Shown: positions 51,980 to 61,181, counted from the stretch's first letter. The stretch: 64,000 nt of DNA from Mucilaginibacter sp. SG564 (GCF_013149275.1 NZ_JABGNA010000007.1:190448-254447); one strand, 5' to 3'. The notes: generated by a model not told the origin, from the letters alone. Made by a program: numbers and translations.

Positions 51980-52597
51980 CTACTGCGGATAATTCTTATG
52001 TTTCTTCTTACCCAAAATCCATTGCTGAGCTTTAAAGCTCAGATAAGCCGAACCTGCCCCTACAAGTGCTCCAGCCACAACATCACTTGGGTAATGAACG
52101 CCCAGGTACATCCGAGAATAGCCTACCGCGCCCGCGTATAAAAACGAAGGAGCTATCACATACCATTTGGGTATAGCCAAACTTAAAGAAGTGGCCGCCG
52201 AAAAAGCAAATGCGGTATGCCCAGACGGAAAGGAAGGGTCCGTAGGCCCCGGCAATTCTTTCAGCGTTATCAGATCGGGATGCGCTATGTAAGGTCGCGT
52301 ACGGTTAAATATCTTTTTTAACACATAGGTAGAGCCGCCCGCGACAATCAGAGACGCTCCGGCCTGTAAACCAGTTATTTTGAGGTCGTCATCATGGTTA
52401 ACAAAGCCGGCTACCAGGAAGCCAACCGGTACCGCCGCATCAACATAAATAGCTTTTTTGGTAACAAATCTCCAGGTTTTATCTCCACCGCTAACCGGGC
52501 AATTGATATCTTTTAACAGATTAAGATCAAGCCCCTGGGCAAATAAACCGGCGGCACAAAACAATGCCCAAAACGTCAAATATATTTTCTTTTTCAC
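51980..52597 (-). CDS. PAP2-family phosphatase (secreted or signal-anchored)
   Basis: A 205-residue protein with a signal peptide (ending AGLFAQ) and the PAP2 motifs KKIFNRTRPYIAHP, SFPSGHTAFAF and YSRMYLGVHYPSDVV. The only start is GTG at 52597. It differs from the paralogue at 48718 by its signal and fewer membrane helices. Probably a periplasmic lipid or sugar phosphatase. Confidence 0.88.
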   Translation of the reverse strand: MKKKIYLTFWALFCAAGLFAQGLDLNLLKDINCPVSGGDKTWRFVTKKAIYVDAAVPVGFLVAGFVNHDDDLKITGLQAGASLIVAGGSTYVLKKIFNRTRPYIAHPDLITLKELPGPTDPSFPSGHTAFAFSAATSLSLAIPKWYVIAPSFLYAGAVGYSRMYLGVHYPSDVVAGALVGAGSAYLSFKAQQWILGKKKHKNYPQ

Positions 52598-52683
52598 TCG
52601 CAGGATTTTTCAAACCGCGATAAAAGTGAAAAAACATTCTGTAGTAATATTGGATTAATATTGACTTAACATCTTTTAGAGAA

Positions 52684-52812
52684 GAAGGAGCAAGGATTTT
52701 GGGACCAAGGAACAAAAATTACTAATTGGGGCAAAGATTTTGGAAACAAGGATTAAGTCTTTAAGTCTAAAAGTCCTTACTCCAAAAATCCCAAAATCCT
52801 TGATCCAAAAAA
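52684..52812. repeat. Word-tandem inverted repeat between kup and PAP2
   Basis: AAGGATTTTGGGA (52692-52704) pairs with TCCCAAAATCCTT (52789-52801); ACCAAGG/CCTTGAT and AGATTTTGG words continue the pattern. The words AAGGATTTTGG, AAGATTTTGG and AAGGATTAAG repeat directly within the left half. Confidence 0.75.
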
Positions 52813-52813
52813 T

Positions 52814-54763
52814 CTAATTTACCCGGTGTATCTCTATAGCTTCAGGGATCGACAGCATTAACGGTACTTTCTCTACAGTAACAAAGCTCAGGTCCAGACC
52901 AAAGCCACGTTCCTCAGATAAACTCACCTTTTTAAGCTGTACGTAGAAATCCATGATAAACCGTTCGTAGAACGACAGGCTGTGCGAGCGTGACAGCACT
53001 TTTTCGATCACCACAAACCTGAAATCGCCAACGATCTTGTGTTTGTTCAATGATTTATAATGACTGGTAATATCCACCTCGCCTTTTTTAACCAGATCTT
53101 CCACTACTTTACGGAACAGCAGGTTGATCTGTTGCTCTACCCGGAAACCAAGTTTAAAGTCGATCCTGATCAATTTGTTAGGCACCAGGAACTCCACTTC
53201 ATATTCGCGTTTGTAAGGCTCATCAACCACATCAACATGTACCAGCCAGTAAACATCAGCACGTTTAGGTTGCTTTTGTAAAATGGAGTAAACTATCTTC
53301 GATTCAATTTCGGAGTTGAAATTGGCGCTGGTTAAATACACCAATTGCGACGCGTATTTAGGTACGGTTTCATCGGCGCTTAATTCTTTAAGAATATCAA
53401 AGTAATCATCAATACTCACAAACTTCACGTAACGGTTCCTGATCTTACGGGCCGTGTGCCAGGTCCACATTACGGTGAACAGCACAAAACCTATTGACAG
53501 GGTAAACCAACCACCATCCAGGAACTTGTGTAAGTTACCCGCCAGGAAAGTACCCTCGATAGACACGTAAACAACCAAAAATATAGTAATGATATAGTTG
53601 GGTACCTTTTTACGTTTCAGGAATTTGGATACCAATATAGTGGTCATCAACATGGCCACGGTTATACTTAAACCATAGGCAGCCTCCATCCTGTCAGAAT
53701 GACGGAAGATCAATACCACACCCAAACAACCAGCCCAGAGTATCCAGTTTACACTGGGTACATACAGTTGTCCTTTTTGTTCCGACGGATAATTGATACG
53801 CACCTTGGGCCACAGGTTAAGTCGTACGGCCTCGGCTATCAGCGTAAATGAGCCCGATATCAAGGCCTGGCTGGCAATAATTGCCGCCACCGTGGCTATA
53901 CCAATACCGAATATCAGAAACCAGGCCGGCATTATTTTATAGAACGGATTATTAATATTAAGGTCCATCACAGTGCCATTGCGTTGCAACAGCCAAACTG
54001 CCTGGCCCAGGTAGTTTAGTATCAAACAGGTTTTAACATATATCCAGCTGATACGGATATTGGCTTTACCACAGTGACCCAGATCGGAGTATAAAGCCTC
54101 GGCACCGGTAGTACATAAAAACACGGCGCCTAATACAATAAACGCGTTACCACTGGTGCTGGAGCTTAATAATTTATAAGCATAATATGGGTTTAAGGCC
54201 CTTATTACGATTGGATCATGGATGATATAGCTTATACCCAGCACACCCATCATAGTGAACCAGATAAACATGATAGGCCCGAAAGCTTTACCCACCAGTG
54301 ATGTACCAAATTGCTGTATCACAAAAAGCGCAGTAATGATGGCCATTACTATCTCGACGGTAGGTAAATTCGGATAATAAGTTTGCAAACCCTCAATAGC
54401 CGATGATATGGTAATTGGCGGGGTAATGATACCGTCGGCCAATAGCGCGCAGCCACCAACCACAGCAGGCACAATAAGCCATTTGGCTTTACGGCGCACC
54501 AGCGAGAAAAGTGAGAAAATGCCACCTTCGCCCTTGTTGTCGGCACGCAGCGTGATCACCACATATTTCAACGTGGTTTGCAGCGTAAGTGTCCAGAAGA
54601 TGAGGGATACACCTCCGAGTATTAATGTTTCGGAAATTTGTTGCTGGCCAACTATAGCCTTAAATACGTATAATGGGGAGGTACCAATATCACCGTAAAT
54701 TATTCCTAAACTGATAAGAAGGCCCGCGGCCGTCAGTTTTTGCAGATCTTTATGGTTCGACAC
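52814..54763 (-). CDS. kup: Kup-type potassium uptake permease
   Basis: A 649-residue KUP/HAK/KT transporter with 12 membrane helices in the first 450 residues and a cytoplasmic C-terminal domain. GIIYGDIGTSPLYVFKAI is the diagnostic start; GEGGIFSLFSLVRRK, GALLADGIITPPITISSAIEG-like (here GCALLADGIITPPIT) and LGAVFLCTTGAEALYSDLGHCG follow. It imports K+ with protons. The start is GTG at 54763. Monocistronic. Confidence 0.94.
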   Translation of the reverse strand: MSNHKDLQKLTAAGLLISLGIIYGDIGTSPLYVFKAIVGQQQISETLILGGVSLIFWTLTLQTTLKYVVITLRADNKGEGGIFSLFSLVRRKAKWLIVPAVVGGCALLADGIITPPITISSAIEGLQTYYPNLPTVEIVMAIITALFVIQQFGTSLVGKAFGPIMFIWFTMMGVLGISYIIHDPIVIRALNPYYAYKLLSSSTSGNAFIVLGAVFLCTTGAEALYSDLGHCGKANIRISWIYVKTCLILNYLGQAVWLLQRNGTVMDLNINNPFYKIMPAWFLIFGIGIATVAAIIASQALISGSFTLIAEAVRLNLWPKVRINYPSEQKGQLYVPSVNWILWAGCLGVVLIFRHSDRMEAAYGLSITVAMLMTTILVSKFLKRKKVPNYIITIFLVVYVSIEGTFLAGNLHKFLDGGWFTLSIGFVLFTVMWTWHTARKIRNRYVKFVSIDDYFDILKELSADETVPKYASQLVYLTSANFNSEIESKIVYSILQKQPKRADVYWLVHVDVVDEPYKREYEVEFLVPNKLIRIDFKLGFRVEQQINLLFRKVVEDLVKKGEVDITSHYKSLNKHKIVGDFRFVVIEKVLSRSHSLSFYERFIMDFYVQLKKVSLSEERGFGLDLSFVTVEKVPLMLSIPEAIEIHRVN

Positions 54764-54781
54764 TATTATATTTTAAAGTTG

Positions 54782-54789
54782 CAAAAATA
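54782..54789 (-). promoter_or_regulatory. Bacteroidota -7 element (TATTTTTG) of kup
   Basis: TATTTTTG on the minus strand ends 18 nt before the GTG start of kup and fits TAnnTTTG. Confidence 0.45.
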
Positions 54790-54914
54790 TTAAATTTTTC
54801 CAGTAAACTTAAATAAACATTAAACGTATAAATGAAAGAAGAGTCAAATAGTGTAAAACGGACATATTTTGTTAAAAATTGTTAAAAAGTTTTACAAAAG
54901 CATCATTTTTTTAA

Positions 54915-54941
54915 TTGATGATGGCTTTATTTATACTTTTG
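54915..54941 (+). promoter_or_regulatory. Bacteroidota promoter of the T9SS-tail protein gene
   Basis: TTG (54915-54917) and TACTTTTG (54934-54941), 16 nt apart, match the -33/-7 pattern; the ATG follows 16 nt later. Confidence 0.5.
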
Positions 54942-54957
54942 TAGACGAAGACTTAAA

Positions 54958-55470
54958 ATGGGGCGAAAAATAACTTATTCCTTTATTTACACTTATACCT
55001 GGTTCGTACTAATTGCGATGGCAGTTTTTATGAATCTGGCCTTTGTCTCCGATGCCAAGATTAAAAACGACACTACTTACCTGCGTGCTTCAAAAGAGAA
55101 GGCAGGAAAAATGTCTTATTTTAAAAATGGGCTGCACCTGGTATTACCCCCAACAAAACCCGCAATAACATCAAGCGTAAAAGTAAGCGTTTCGCGCCCC
55201 ACAGATAAATTATTGAATGATGTGCAGGTATACCCTAACCCGGTTACCGATCAGATCAATTTAAAATATACCATATCCCGCAACTCCAATGTCACTATTA
55301 AAATAATGGATATTTTGGGTAACGATATTACCACCATGTTTTCATCAAGGGTTGATTCCGGCGATCATAACATCAACTACCCTATAGCCAACAAACTTAA
55401 CCGCGGCTTTTACTTTGTACGCGTTGTAGCCGGTACCGAATCGGTTATCAAGCGCATCTCGGTATTGTAA
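54958..55470 (+). CDS. Small protein consisting mainly of a T9SS type A sorting domain
   Basis: A 170-residue protein with an N-terminal hydrophobic segment (about residues 14-32) and, at about 86-170, a complete type A C-terminal sorting domain: VQVYPNPVTDQINLKY, SNVTIKIMDILGNDI, LNRGFYFVRVVAG and a final VIKRISVL. Between them are only about 50 residues with no recognised domain. CTDs direct cargo to type IX secretion and are normally attached to enzymes or adhesins; a protein that is nearly all CTD is unusual. It may anchor itself at the surface or act as a short structural protein. Function unknown. Confidence 0.85.
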   Translation: MGRKITYSFIYTYTWFVLIAMAVFMNLAFVSDAKIKNDTTYLRASKEKAGKMSYFKNGLHLVLPPTKPAITSSVKVSVSRPTDKLLNDVQVYPNPVTDQINLKYTISRNSNVTIKIMDILGNDITTMFSSRVDSGDHNINYPIANKLNRGFYFVRVVAGTESVIKRISVL

Positions 55471-55491
55471 TCCTTAATAATTCATCTTTTA

Positions 55492-55576
55492 TTTTGTCAT
55501 CCTGAGGAACGAAGGATCTGTTATTTAACTATTCAGGTCATATAATTAGATGCTTCACTACGTTCAGCATGACAAA
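55492..55576. repeat. TGTCATnCTGA hairpin repeat
   Basis: TTTTGTCATCCTGAGGAACG with AAGGATCT (55492-55519) faces AGATGCTTCACTACG with TTCAGCATGACAAA (55548-55576). Fourth copy of this family in the window; here it follows the T9SS-tail gene and may terminate it. Confidence 0.78.
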
Positions 55577-55649
55577 TCTCTCGCTCAAAAACTCAAATCA
55601 TATTTGCCATTTCCCCAAAATCCCCATACCACAAACCAACCTATTTTTT

Positions 55650-55657
55650 TAGCTTTG
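55650..55657 (+). promoter_or_regulatory. Bacteroidota -7 element (TAGCTTTG) of the FAH gene
   Basis: TAGCTTTG ends 17 nt before the ATG at 55675 and fits TAnnTTTG. No -33 box is evident. Confidence 0.45.
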
Positions 55658-55674
55658 GCGTTTAAGCTTTACTT

Positions 55675-56286
55675 ATGAAGATAATTGCCATTGGCCGCAA
55701 CTATGCCGAACATGCCAAAGAATTAAATAACCCGGTACCCGCCGTTCCGGTTATTTTCATGAAACCCGAAACAGCCATCATCAAGGATAACAAGCCTTTT
55801 TACCATCCCGATTTTTCTGACGATGTACATCACGAGATCGAGATCGTTTTAAAAATAAGCAAGGAAGGCAAGCACATCAGCGAAAAATTCGCGGCTAATT
55901 ACTATGAGGAAATTGCCCTCGGTGTTGATTTTACCGCCCGCGATATCCAAAGCAAACATAAAGAAAAGGGTCTGCCCTGGGAACTGGCCAAAGCATTTGA
56001 CGGTTCAGCTCCCACCAGCGCTTTTGTGCCCAAAAGTAAATTTGCCCAAATCTATGATCTGAATTTTAAACTGGACGTAAATGGCGAAACCCGGCAGCAG
56101 GGCAATACCCGTGATCTGCTGTTTCCGTTCGAGAACATTATTGCCTTTGTTTCACGATACATCACCCTTAAAAAAGGCGATTTGATATTTACCGGTACCC
56201 CACAGGGCGTATCAAAAGTAAAAGTTGGCGATAGGCTGGAAGGATATTTAGAGAACGAAAAACTGCTTGACTTTTACGTTAAATAA
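55675..56286 (+). CDS. Fumarylacetoacetate hydrolase family protein
   Basis: A 203-residue FAH-fold enzyme. IAIGRNYAEHAKELNNP, FMKPETAI, DDVHHEIEIVLKIS (metal Glu residues), GVDFTARDIQ (metal Asp) and TGTPQGVSKVKVGD are its signature. Short members act as acylpyruvate hydrolases or oxaloacetate decarboxylases; the true substrate is uncertain. The M23 gene starts 3 nt later, so they are cotranscribed. Confidence 0.92.
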   Translation: MKIIAIGRNYAEHAKELNNPVPAVPVIFMKPETAIIKDNKPFYHPDFSDDVHHEIEIVLKISKEGKHISEKFAANYYEEIALGVDFTARDIQSKHKEKGLPWELAKAFDGSAPTSAFVPKSKFAQIYDLNFKLDVNGETRQQGNTRDLLFPFENIIAFVSRYITLKKGDLIFTGTPQGVSKVKVGDRLEGYLENEKLLDFYVK

Positions 56287-56289
56287 AAT

Positions 56290-58008
56290 ATGATTAAAAA
56301 ACAGCTGATTGCAGCCGCGCTATGTCTCGCTTTTAATTTGGGCATACAGGCACAAACACCTATACAAAGCAGGCAATACCCGCAAAACTATTTCCGCTAC
56401 CCACTTGATTTGCCTCCTACTACAGCCGGTTCATTTGGCGAACTCAGGCCTTCCCACTTTCACTCGGGGCTCGATTTTAAAACCAATCAGCGTACCGGCT
56501 ACCCGGTACACGCGGCCGCCGAAGGCTATGTATCAAGGGTAAGGGTGCAATTTGGTGGTTTTGGTCGCGCGGTTTACATCACCCATCCCAATGGCTATAC
56601 CACCGTTTATGGTCATCTCGAAGCTTTTTCGCCGGCTATAGCGGCCATTGCAAAAGCCTACCAATATGATCACCAAACCTACGAGGCCGATTTTAATCTC
56701 GACCCTAAACAGGTACCTCTTCAAAAAGGTGACGTATTCGCCATGTCGGGCAATGCCGGGGCATCGGCTGGGCCGCACGTGCATTTCGAGATCAGGGACA
56801 CTCAAACCGAGCAAACCATTAACCCGCAATTGTTTGGTTTAACCATTCCGGATCGCGTTCCACCATCCATCACATCTATCGGCATTTATCACCTCAACGG
56901 TAGTCCTTTCAGCGAAAAAACGCCTAAAGAATTTCTGGCAGTAACCGGGAGCGTAGGTACAGGCAGCTATCGCTTATTAAAACCACAGGTGTTGCATCTG
57001 AGCGGATACGTAGGTTTCGGTATCAATACTACCGATATGAACAGCGCGTCGGCCAATCATAACGGCATTTATTCACTGGAGTTAAAGCTCGATGGTCAAA
57101 CCGTGTATACCTTTACAGTAGAGCGTTTTGCCTTTGATCAAACCCATGCCATCAATGCTTATATTGATTATCCCGCGTTTGAATCATCGCGCCGCTGGAT
57201 GCAGAAGTGCTTTATATTACCTGGCAGCCACATATCCCTTTATCCACAGTCCATTAACCGGGGTATCATTACTTTTGATGACAACGCTCTGCACGATGTG
57301 GAGTATGTAGTGAAAGACGTGGCCGGCAATACATCAACCCTGAAACTAAAAGTACAGTCAGAAAAATTTACGCCCCCTGCTTATAAAATAGCTGGTACAT
57401 TGTTTCATTTTGATCAAAAAAGCGAGTTCAGTACAGATAAGGTGAAGGTGAGCATTATGCCGGGCAATTTATATGACGATTTGGATTTTATTTATTCTGT
57501 ATCGCCCAAACCGGCCTCGGGCTTTTCGCAGGTACACCATATCCATAATCGCCTTACACCCATCCATGATAGTTACGACCTTTGGATAAAACCAGATGCC
57601 GACCTGGGCAAATATGCCGATAAGGCGGTGATTGTAGGTACAGCAAATGGTTGCCAGGGTGGTTATTTTCAGGATGGCTACGTTAAATCAAAAGTGACCT
57701 CCTTTGGCGATTATTTTATTAAGATAGATACCATTTCACCGGTTATCCATCCGCTCAATATCATCAACGGTAAAAACATGGCTGCAGCCAAAAGTATCAA
57801 TTTCAGGATGAGCGATAACCTGTCGGGCATTAAAACCTATGCGGGCACTATCGATAATAAATGGGTTTTAATGGAGTGGGATTATAAAAGTAAAATACTA
57901 AGTTATACCTTTAACGGCGAAATTGCTCCCGGTAAGCATGTATTTAAGCTTACAATTGGCGACAATAAGAATAATTTTTCGGAATTTACAGCCGATTTTT
58001 ATAGATAG
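56290..58008 (+). CDS. M23-family peptidoglycan DD-metallopeptidase-like protein
   Basis: A 572-residue secreted protein with a signal peptide (ending LGIQAQ). The LytM/M23 domain spans about residues 35-180: HFHSGLDF gives the first His and Asp, YGHLEAF and GPHVHFEIRD the second zinc His pair. About 390 further residues are beta-rich, with an Ig-like part (LHDVEYVVKDVAGNTSTLKL). It probably trims peptidoglycan cross-links. Coupled to the FAH gene. Confidence 0.9.
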   Translation: MIKKQLIAAALCLAFNLGIQAQTPIQSRQYPQNYFRYPLDLPPTTAGSFGELRPSHFHSGLDFKTNQRTGYPVHAAAEGYVSRVRVQFGGFGRAVYITHPNGYTTVYGHLEAFSPAIAAIAKAYQYDHQTYEADFNLDPKQVPLQKGDVFAMSGNAGASAGPHVHFEIRDTQTEQTINPQLFGLTIPDRVPPSITSIGIYHLNGSPFSEKTPKEFLAVTGSVGTGSYRLLKPQVLHLSGYVGFGINTTDMNSASANHNGIYSLELKLDGQTVYTFTVERFAFDQTHAINAYIDYPAFESSRRWMQKCFILPGSHISLYPQSINRGIITFDDNALHDVEYVVKDVAGNTSTLKLKVQSEKFTPPAYKIAGTLFHFDQKSEFSTDKVKVSIMPGNLYDDLDFIYSVSPKPASGFSQVHHIHNRLTPIHDSYDLWIKPDADLGKYADKAVIVGTANGCQGGYFQDGYVKSKVTSFGDYFIKIDTISPVIHPLNIINGKNMAAAKSINFRMSDNLSGIKTYAGTIDNKWVLMEWDYKSKILSYTFNGEIAPGKHVFKLTIGDNKNNFSEFTADFYR

Positions 58009-58015
58009 TATAATT

Positions 58016-58127
58016 TAGTATCAAGTAGCTAGTATCAAGTATCAAGACCTCTTGAATGCGGTGTTTAGGAGCAACGAAAATCTTGATGTAAAAAATCTTG
58101 ATACTTGATACTAGCTACTTGATACTA
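58016..58127. repeat. 32-bp perfect inverted repeat, TCAAGTATCAAGTA words
   Basis: Arms 58016-58047 and 58096-58127 are perfectly complementary over 32 bp with a 48-nt loop. Each arm is made of direct copies of TAGTATCAAGTA / AGTATCAAG. A further partial CTACTTGATACTA copy follows at 58132-58145. It lies between the M23 gene and bcp, both on the plus strand. This is the longest perfect stem in the window. Confidence 0.92.
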
Positions 58128-58162
58128 ACCGGCTACTTGATACTAAAAAACAAACAACACCT

Positions 58163-58624
58163 ATGGCAACATTAAAAGAAGGCGATAAAGCCCCCGATTT
58201 TACGGCGAAGGACCAGAATGGTAAAACCATTTCGCTTGCTGATTACAAAGGAAAAAATGTGATCCTTTACTTTTATCCAAAAGATGACACCCCGGGTTGC
58301 ACCGCCGAGTCATGCAACTTTAGAGATAACTATCAGTATTTATCGAAAATTGGCTTTGAAGTGATCGGTGTAAGTACCGACGACGAAAAATCGCACAAAA
58401 AATTCGAGACCAAATACAGCCTGCCTTTTACCCTGATAGCCGATAGCGAAAAACAAATTGTAGAAGCTTATGGCGTTTGGGTAGAAAAAAACATGTACGG
58501 CAAACAGTATATGGGTACCGCACGCACTACTTTCCTCATCAGTGCCGATGGTATCATCAGCAAAATAATTCACAAGGTTGATACGCAAAACGCTTCACAG
58601 CAGATACTCGACCTGATAGCATAA
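58163..58624 (+). CDS. bcp: Thioredoxin-dependent thiol peroxidase (Bcp/PrxQ)
   Basis: A 153-residue peroxiredoxin. YFYPKDDTPGCTAESCNFRD contains the peroxidatic Cys and, five residues on, the resolving Cys of the PrxQ type; GVSTDDEKSHKKF and MGTARTTFLISADG are standard. It reduces hydroperoxides using thioredoxin. Confidence 0.95.
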   Translation: MATLKEGDKAPDFTAKDQNGKTISLADYKGKNVILYFYPKDDTPGCTAESCNFRDNYQYLSKIGFEVIGVSTDDEKSHKKFETKYSLPFTLIADSEKQIVEAYGVWVEKNMYGKQYMGTARTTFLISADGIISKIIHKVDTQNASQQILDLIA

Positions 58625-58673
58625 ACTTTAAAAACCATATCAAAGCTATTTTTAGCGATCCCGAACTTTATTG

Positions 58674-59519
58674 ATGAAACCTACTATTCAAGAATTAGAA
58701 AAAACCGCGTCGCAGATCCGCCGCGACATTGTACGTATGGTACACGCCTGCCAATCCGGTCACCCGGGTGGTTCATTAGGCTGTACAGACTATTTTACCG
58801 CCCTTTACTTCTCGGTAATGAACCACAATCCAAAGTTTAACATGGATGCCGTGGGCGAGGATATTTTCTTTTTATCAAACGGGCATATTTCGCCTGTATT
58901 TTACAGCACATTGGCCCATGCCGGTTATTTTGACAAAGCAGAGCTGGCTACCTTCCGCAAGCTGAACACCCGTTTGCAGGGCCACCCAACCACGCATGAG
59001 CATTTACCGGGAATCCGCATCGCTTCGGGTTCATTAGGTCAGGGTTTATCGGTAGCTATTGGCGCCGCTCTTACCAAAAAATTGAATGGCGATAAATCAT
59101 TAGTATTTACACTGCACGGTGATGGTGAGTTGCAGGAAGGACAAATATGGGAAGCCGCCATGTTTGCACCGCACAATAAAGTAGATAACCTGATATCAAC
59201 CATAGACGTAAACGGCCAGCAGATTGACGGACCAACCAACCTGGTATTGTCATTAGGCGACTTACATGCCAAATGGGAAGCTTTTGGCTGGGATGTACTG
59301 GAGATGAAAGGCAACGACATGGCCGATGTGGTAAAAACACTGGAGCTGGCCAAAAGCCGCACAGGTCAGGGCAAACCGATCATGATACTGATGCATACCG
59401 AAATGGGTTACGGAGTTGATTTTATGGTGGGCAGCCACAAATGGCATGGTGTAGCGCCAAATGACGAGCAGCTGCAACTAGCCCTCGGCCAACTGGAAGA
59501 AACACTGGGCGATTATTAA
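58674..59519 (+). CDS. Transketolase, N-terminal subunit
   Basis: The thiamine-diphosphate half of a split transketolase, 281 residues (ATG at 58674; the preceding TTG is not needed). CQSGHPGGSLGCTDYF, SNGHISPVFYSTL, GSLGQGLSVAIGAAL and GDGELQEGQIWEAAMFA (Mg-ThDP motif) are clear. It must combine with the C-terminal subunit at 59636 to interconvert pentose-phosphate sugars. A 116-bp repeat-bearing gap separates the halves. Confidence 0.93.
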   Translation: MKPTIQELEKTASQIRRDIVRMVHACQSGHPGGSLGCTDYFTALYFSVMNHNPKFNMDAVGEDIFFLSNGHISPVFYSTLAHAGYFDKAELATFRKLNTRLQGHPTTHEHLPGIRIASGSLGQGLSVAIGAALTKKLNGDKSLVFTLHGDGELQEGQIWEAAMFAPHNKVDNLISTIDVNGQQIDGPTNLVLSLGDLHAKWEAFGWDVLEMKGNDMADVVKTLELAKSRTGQGKPIMILMHTEMGYGVDFMVGSHKWHGVAPNDEQLQLALGQLEETLGDY

Positions 59520-59527
59520 GCCCCTTC

Positions 59528-59635
59528 TTAGAAGCAAGAGACAAGAATCAAGACACAATAATTTATCACATAGAATATTTCCCAAAAACACTCTCTCCCG
59601 ATAACTATCGGTATGGAAAGGGTTGGGTGAGGCTC
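59528..59635. repeat. Half-element with CCGATAACTATCGG palindrome abutting a start codon
   Basis: AAGCAAGAGACAAGAATCAA words (59530-59550) are followed by CTCTCTCCCGATAACTATCG (59591-59610; CCGATA-AC-TATCGG palindrome at 59598-59611) and GGAAAGGGTTGGGTGAGGCT (to about 59634). The GGGTGAGGC end is that of the CCTCTCC element at 43518-43615 and runs to the transketolase C-subunit ATG at 59636. Confidence 0.7.
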
Positions 59636-60610
59636 ATGAAAAAATACACTTACACAGATAAAAAAGATACCCGCTCGGGCTTTGGCGCCGGGCTGCTGGA
59701 AGCCGGCAGAAAAAACAACCAGGTAGTGGCCCTTTGCGCCGACCTGATCGGATCGTTAAAAATGAATGATTTCATTAAAGAATTTCCTGAACGTTTTGTA
59801 CAGGTAGGTATTGCCGAAGCCAATATGATGGGCATTGCCGCCGGTATGACCATTGGCGGTAAAATTCCGTTTACAGGTACTTTCGCTAACTTTTCAACCG
59901 GCAGGGTTTATGACCAGATCCGCCAATCGATAGCTTACTCCAACAAAAACGTAAAAATTTGCGCTTCACACGCCGGTTTAACCCTGGGTGAGGATGGTGC
60001 TACTCACCAGATCCTGGAAGATATTGGGCTGATGAAAATGTTGCCGGGTATGACAGTGATCAACACCTGCGATTATAACCAAACCAAAGCCGCTACCCTG
60101 GCCATTGCCGAATATGATGGCCCGGTTTACCTGCGTTTTGGCAGGCCGGTGGTGCCTATTTTTACCGATCCGGATCAAAAATTTGAGATTGGCAAGGCAT
60201 GGATGGTGAATGAAGGCGCAGATGTAAGTATATTTGCCACCGGTCACCTGGTATGGCAAGCCATATTGGCCGGCGAAATATTGGCCGAGGAAGGTATTGA
60301 TGCCGAGATCATTAACATACATACCATAAAACCTTTGGATGCAGAAGCCGTATTAAAGTCGGTAGCCAAAACAGGTTGCGTAGTAACTGCCGAAGAGCAT
60401 AACCGCCTGGGTGGTTTGGGCGACAGCATTGCACAAGTGCTGGCGGTACATAACCCAACACCACAGGAGTATGTGGCCGTTAATGACAGCTTTGGCGAAA
60501 GCGGTACACCAGAGCAGTTGATGACAAAGTATGGCCTTGATGCCGAGCACATTGTGCTGGCGGCAAAAAAGGTGATGAAAAGAAAACAAAATGCGATAAT
60601 AAGCATTTAA
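59636..60610 (+). CDS. Transketolase, C-terminal subunit
   Basis: A 324-residue protein with the pyrimidine-binding and C-terminal domains. SGFGAGLLEAG, FPERFVQVGIAEANMMGIAAG (catalytic Glu), SHAGLTLGEDGATHQILEDI and GPVYLRFGRP are hallmarks. A GTG reading from 59627 lies in the repeat; the ATG at 59636 is preferred. Only 16 nt separate it from the sigma-factor gene, so the two may be cotranscribed. Confidence 0.93.
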   Translation: MKKYTYTDKKDTRSGFGAGLLEAGRKNNQVVALCADLIGSLKMNDFIKEFPERFVQVGIAEANMMGIAAGMTIGGKIPFTGTFANFSTGRVYDQIRQSIAYSNKNVKICASHAGLTLGEDGATHQILEDIGLMKMLPGMTVINTCDYNQTKAATLAIAEYDGPVYLRFGRPVVPIFTDPDQKFEIGKAWMVNEGADVSIFATGHLVWQAILAGEILAEEGIDAEIINIHTIKPLDAEAVLKSVAKTGCVVTAEEHNRLGGLGDSIAQVLAVHNPTPQEYVAVNDSFGESGTPEQLMTKYGLDAEHIVLAAKKVMKRKQNAIISI

Positions 60611-60626
60611 CTATAAAATTTAAAAA

Positions 60627-61181
60627 ATGTCGTTGCAGGTTGAAGATTCAGAGATTTTAAGTAAGTTCCAGGACGAAAAAACACGTAACGAAGCGTTTAA
60701 CCTGTTATTGAAAAAATACCAGCAAAAAATTTACTGGCACATCCGTCGTATGGTTGTTGATCATGACGATGCGGACGATCTTGTGCAGGACGTTTTTATC
60801 AAGGTTTGGAAAAACCTGCTGGGCTTCAGAAACGACGCGCAGCTATACACCTGGATGTACAGGATAGCATCCAACGAGTGTATTACCTTTTTGAACAAGA
60901 AGAAGCAAAAAAATAATATACCGTTGGATGATGTAGCTTATGAACTGGCCGATTCATTAGCCGATTCGAGCTATTTTAACGGCGACCAGGCGCAACGCAA
61001 ACTGCAGGAAGCATTGCTTACCCTGCCCGAAAAACAGCGCCTGGTTTTCAACATGAAGTACTATGATGATATGAAATATGAAGAAATATCTGACGTTTTG
61101 GGTACCAGCGTGGGTGCGTTAAAGGCATCTTTTCACCTGGCAGTCAAGAAGATAGAGGCATTTTTATTATCAAAAGATTAA
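60627..61181 (+). CDS. ECF-type RNA polymerase sigma factor
   Basis: A 184-residue sigma-70 protein of the extracytoplasmic-function group. Region 2 contains DADDLVQDVFIKVWKNLLGF and YTWMYRIASNECITFLNKKK; region 4 contains LTLPEKQRLVFNMKYYDDMKYEEISDVLG-type text (here LPEKQRLVFNMKYYDDMKY) and GTSVGALKASFHLAVKKIE. There is no region 3. The next gene, 61 nt downstream, is a one-helix membrane protein placed where anti-sigma factors occur. Confidence 0.93.
   Translation: MSLQVEDSEILSKFQDEKTRNEAFNLLLKKYQQKIYWHIRRMVVDHDDADDLVQDVFIKVWKNLLGFRNDAQLYTWMYRIASNECITFLNKKKQKNNIPLDDVAYELADSLADSSYFNGDQAQRKLQEALLTLPEKQRLVFNMKYYDDMKYEEISDVLGTSVGALKASFHLAVKKIEAFLLSKD

Noticed and set aside
58671..58676. TTG start for the transketolase N-subunit
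   Set aside because: An ATG follows immediately and is the more likely start.
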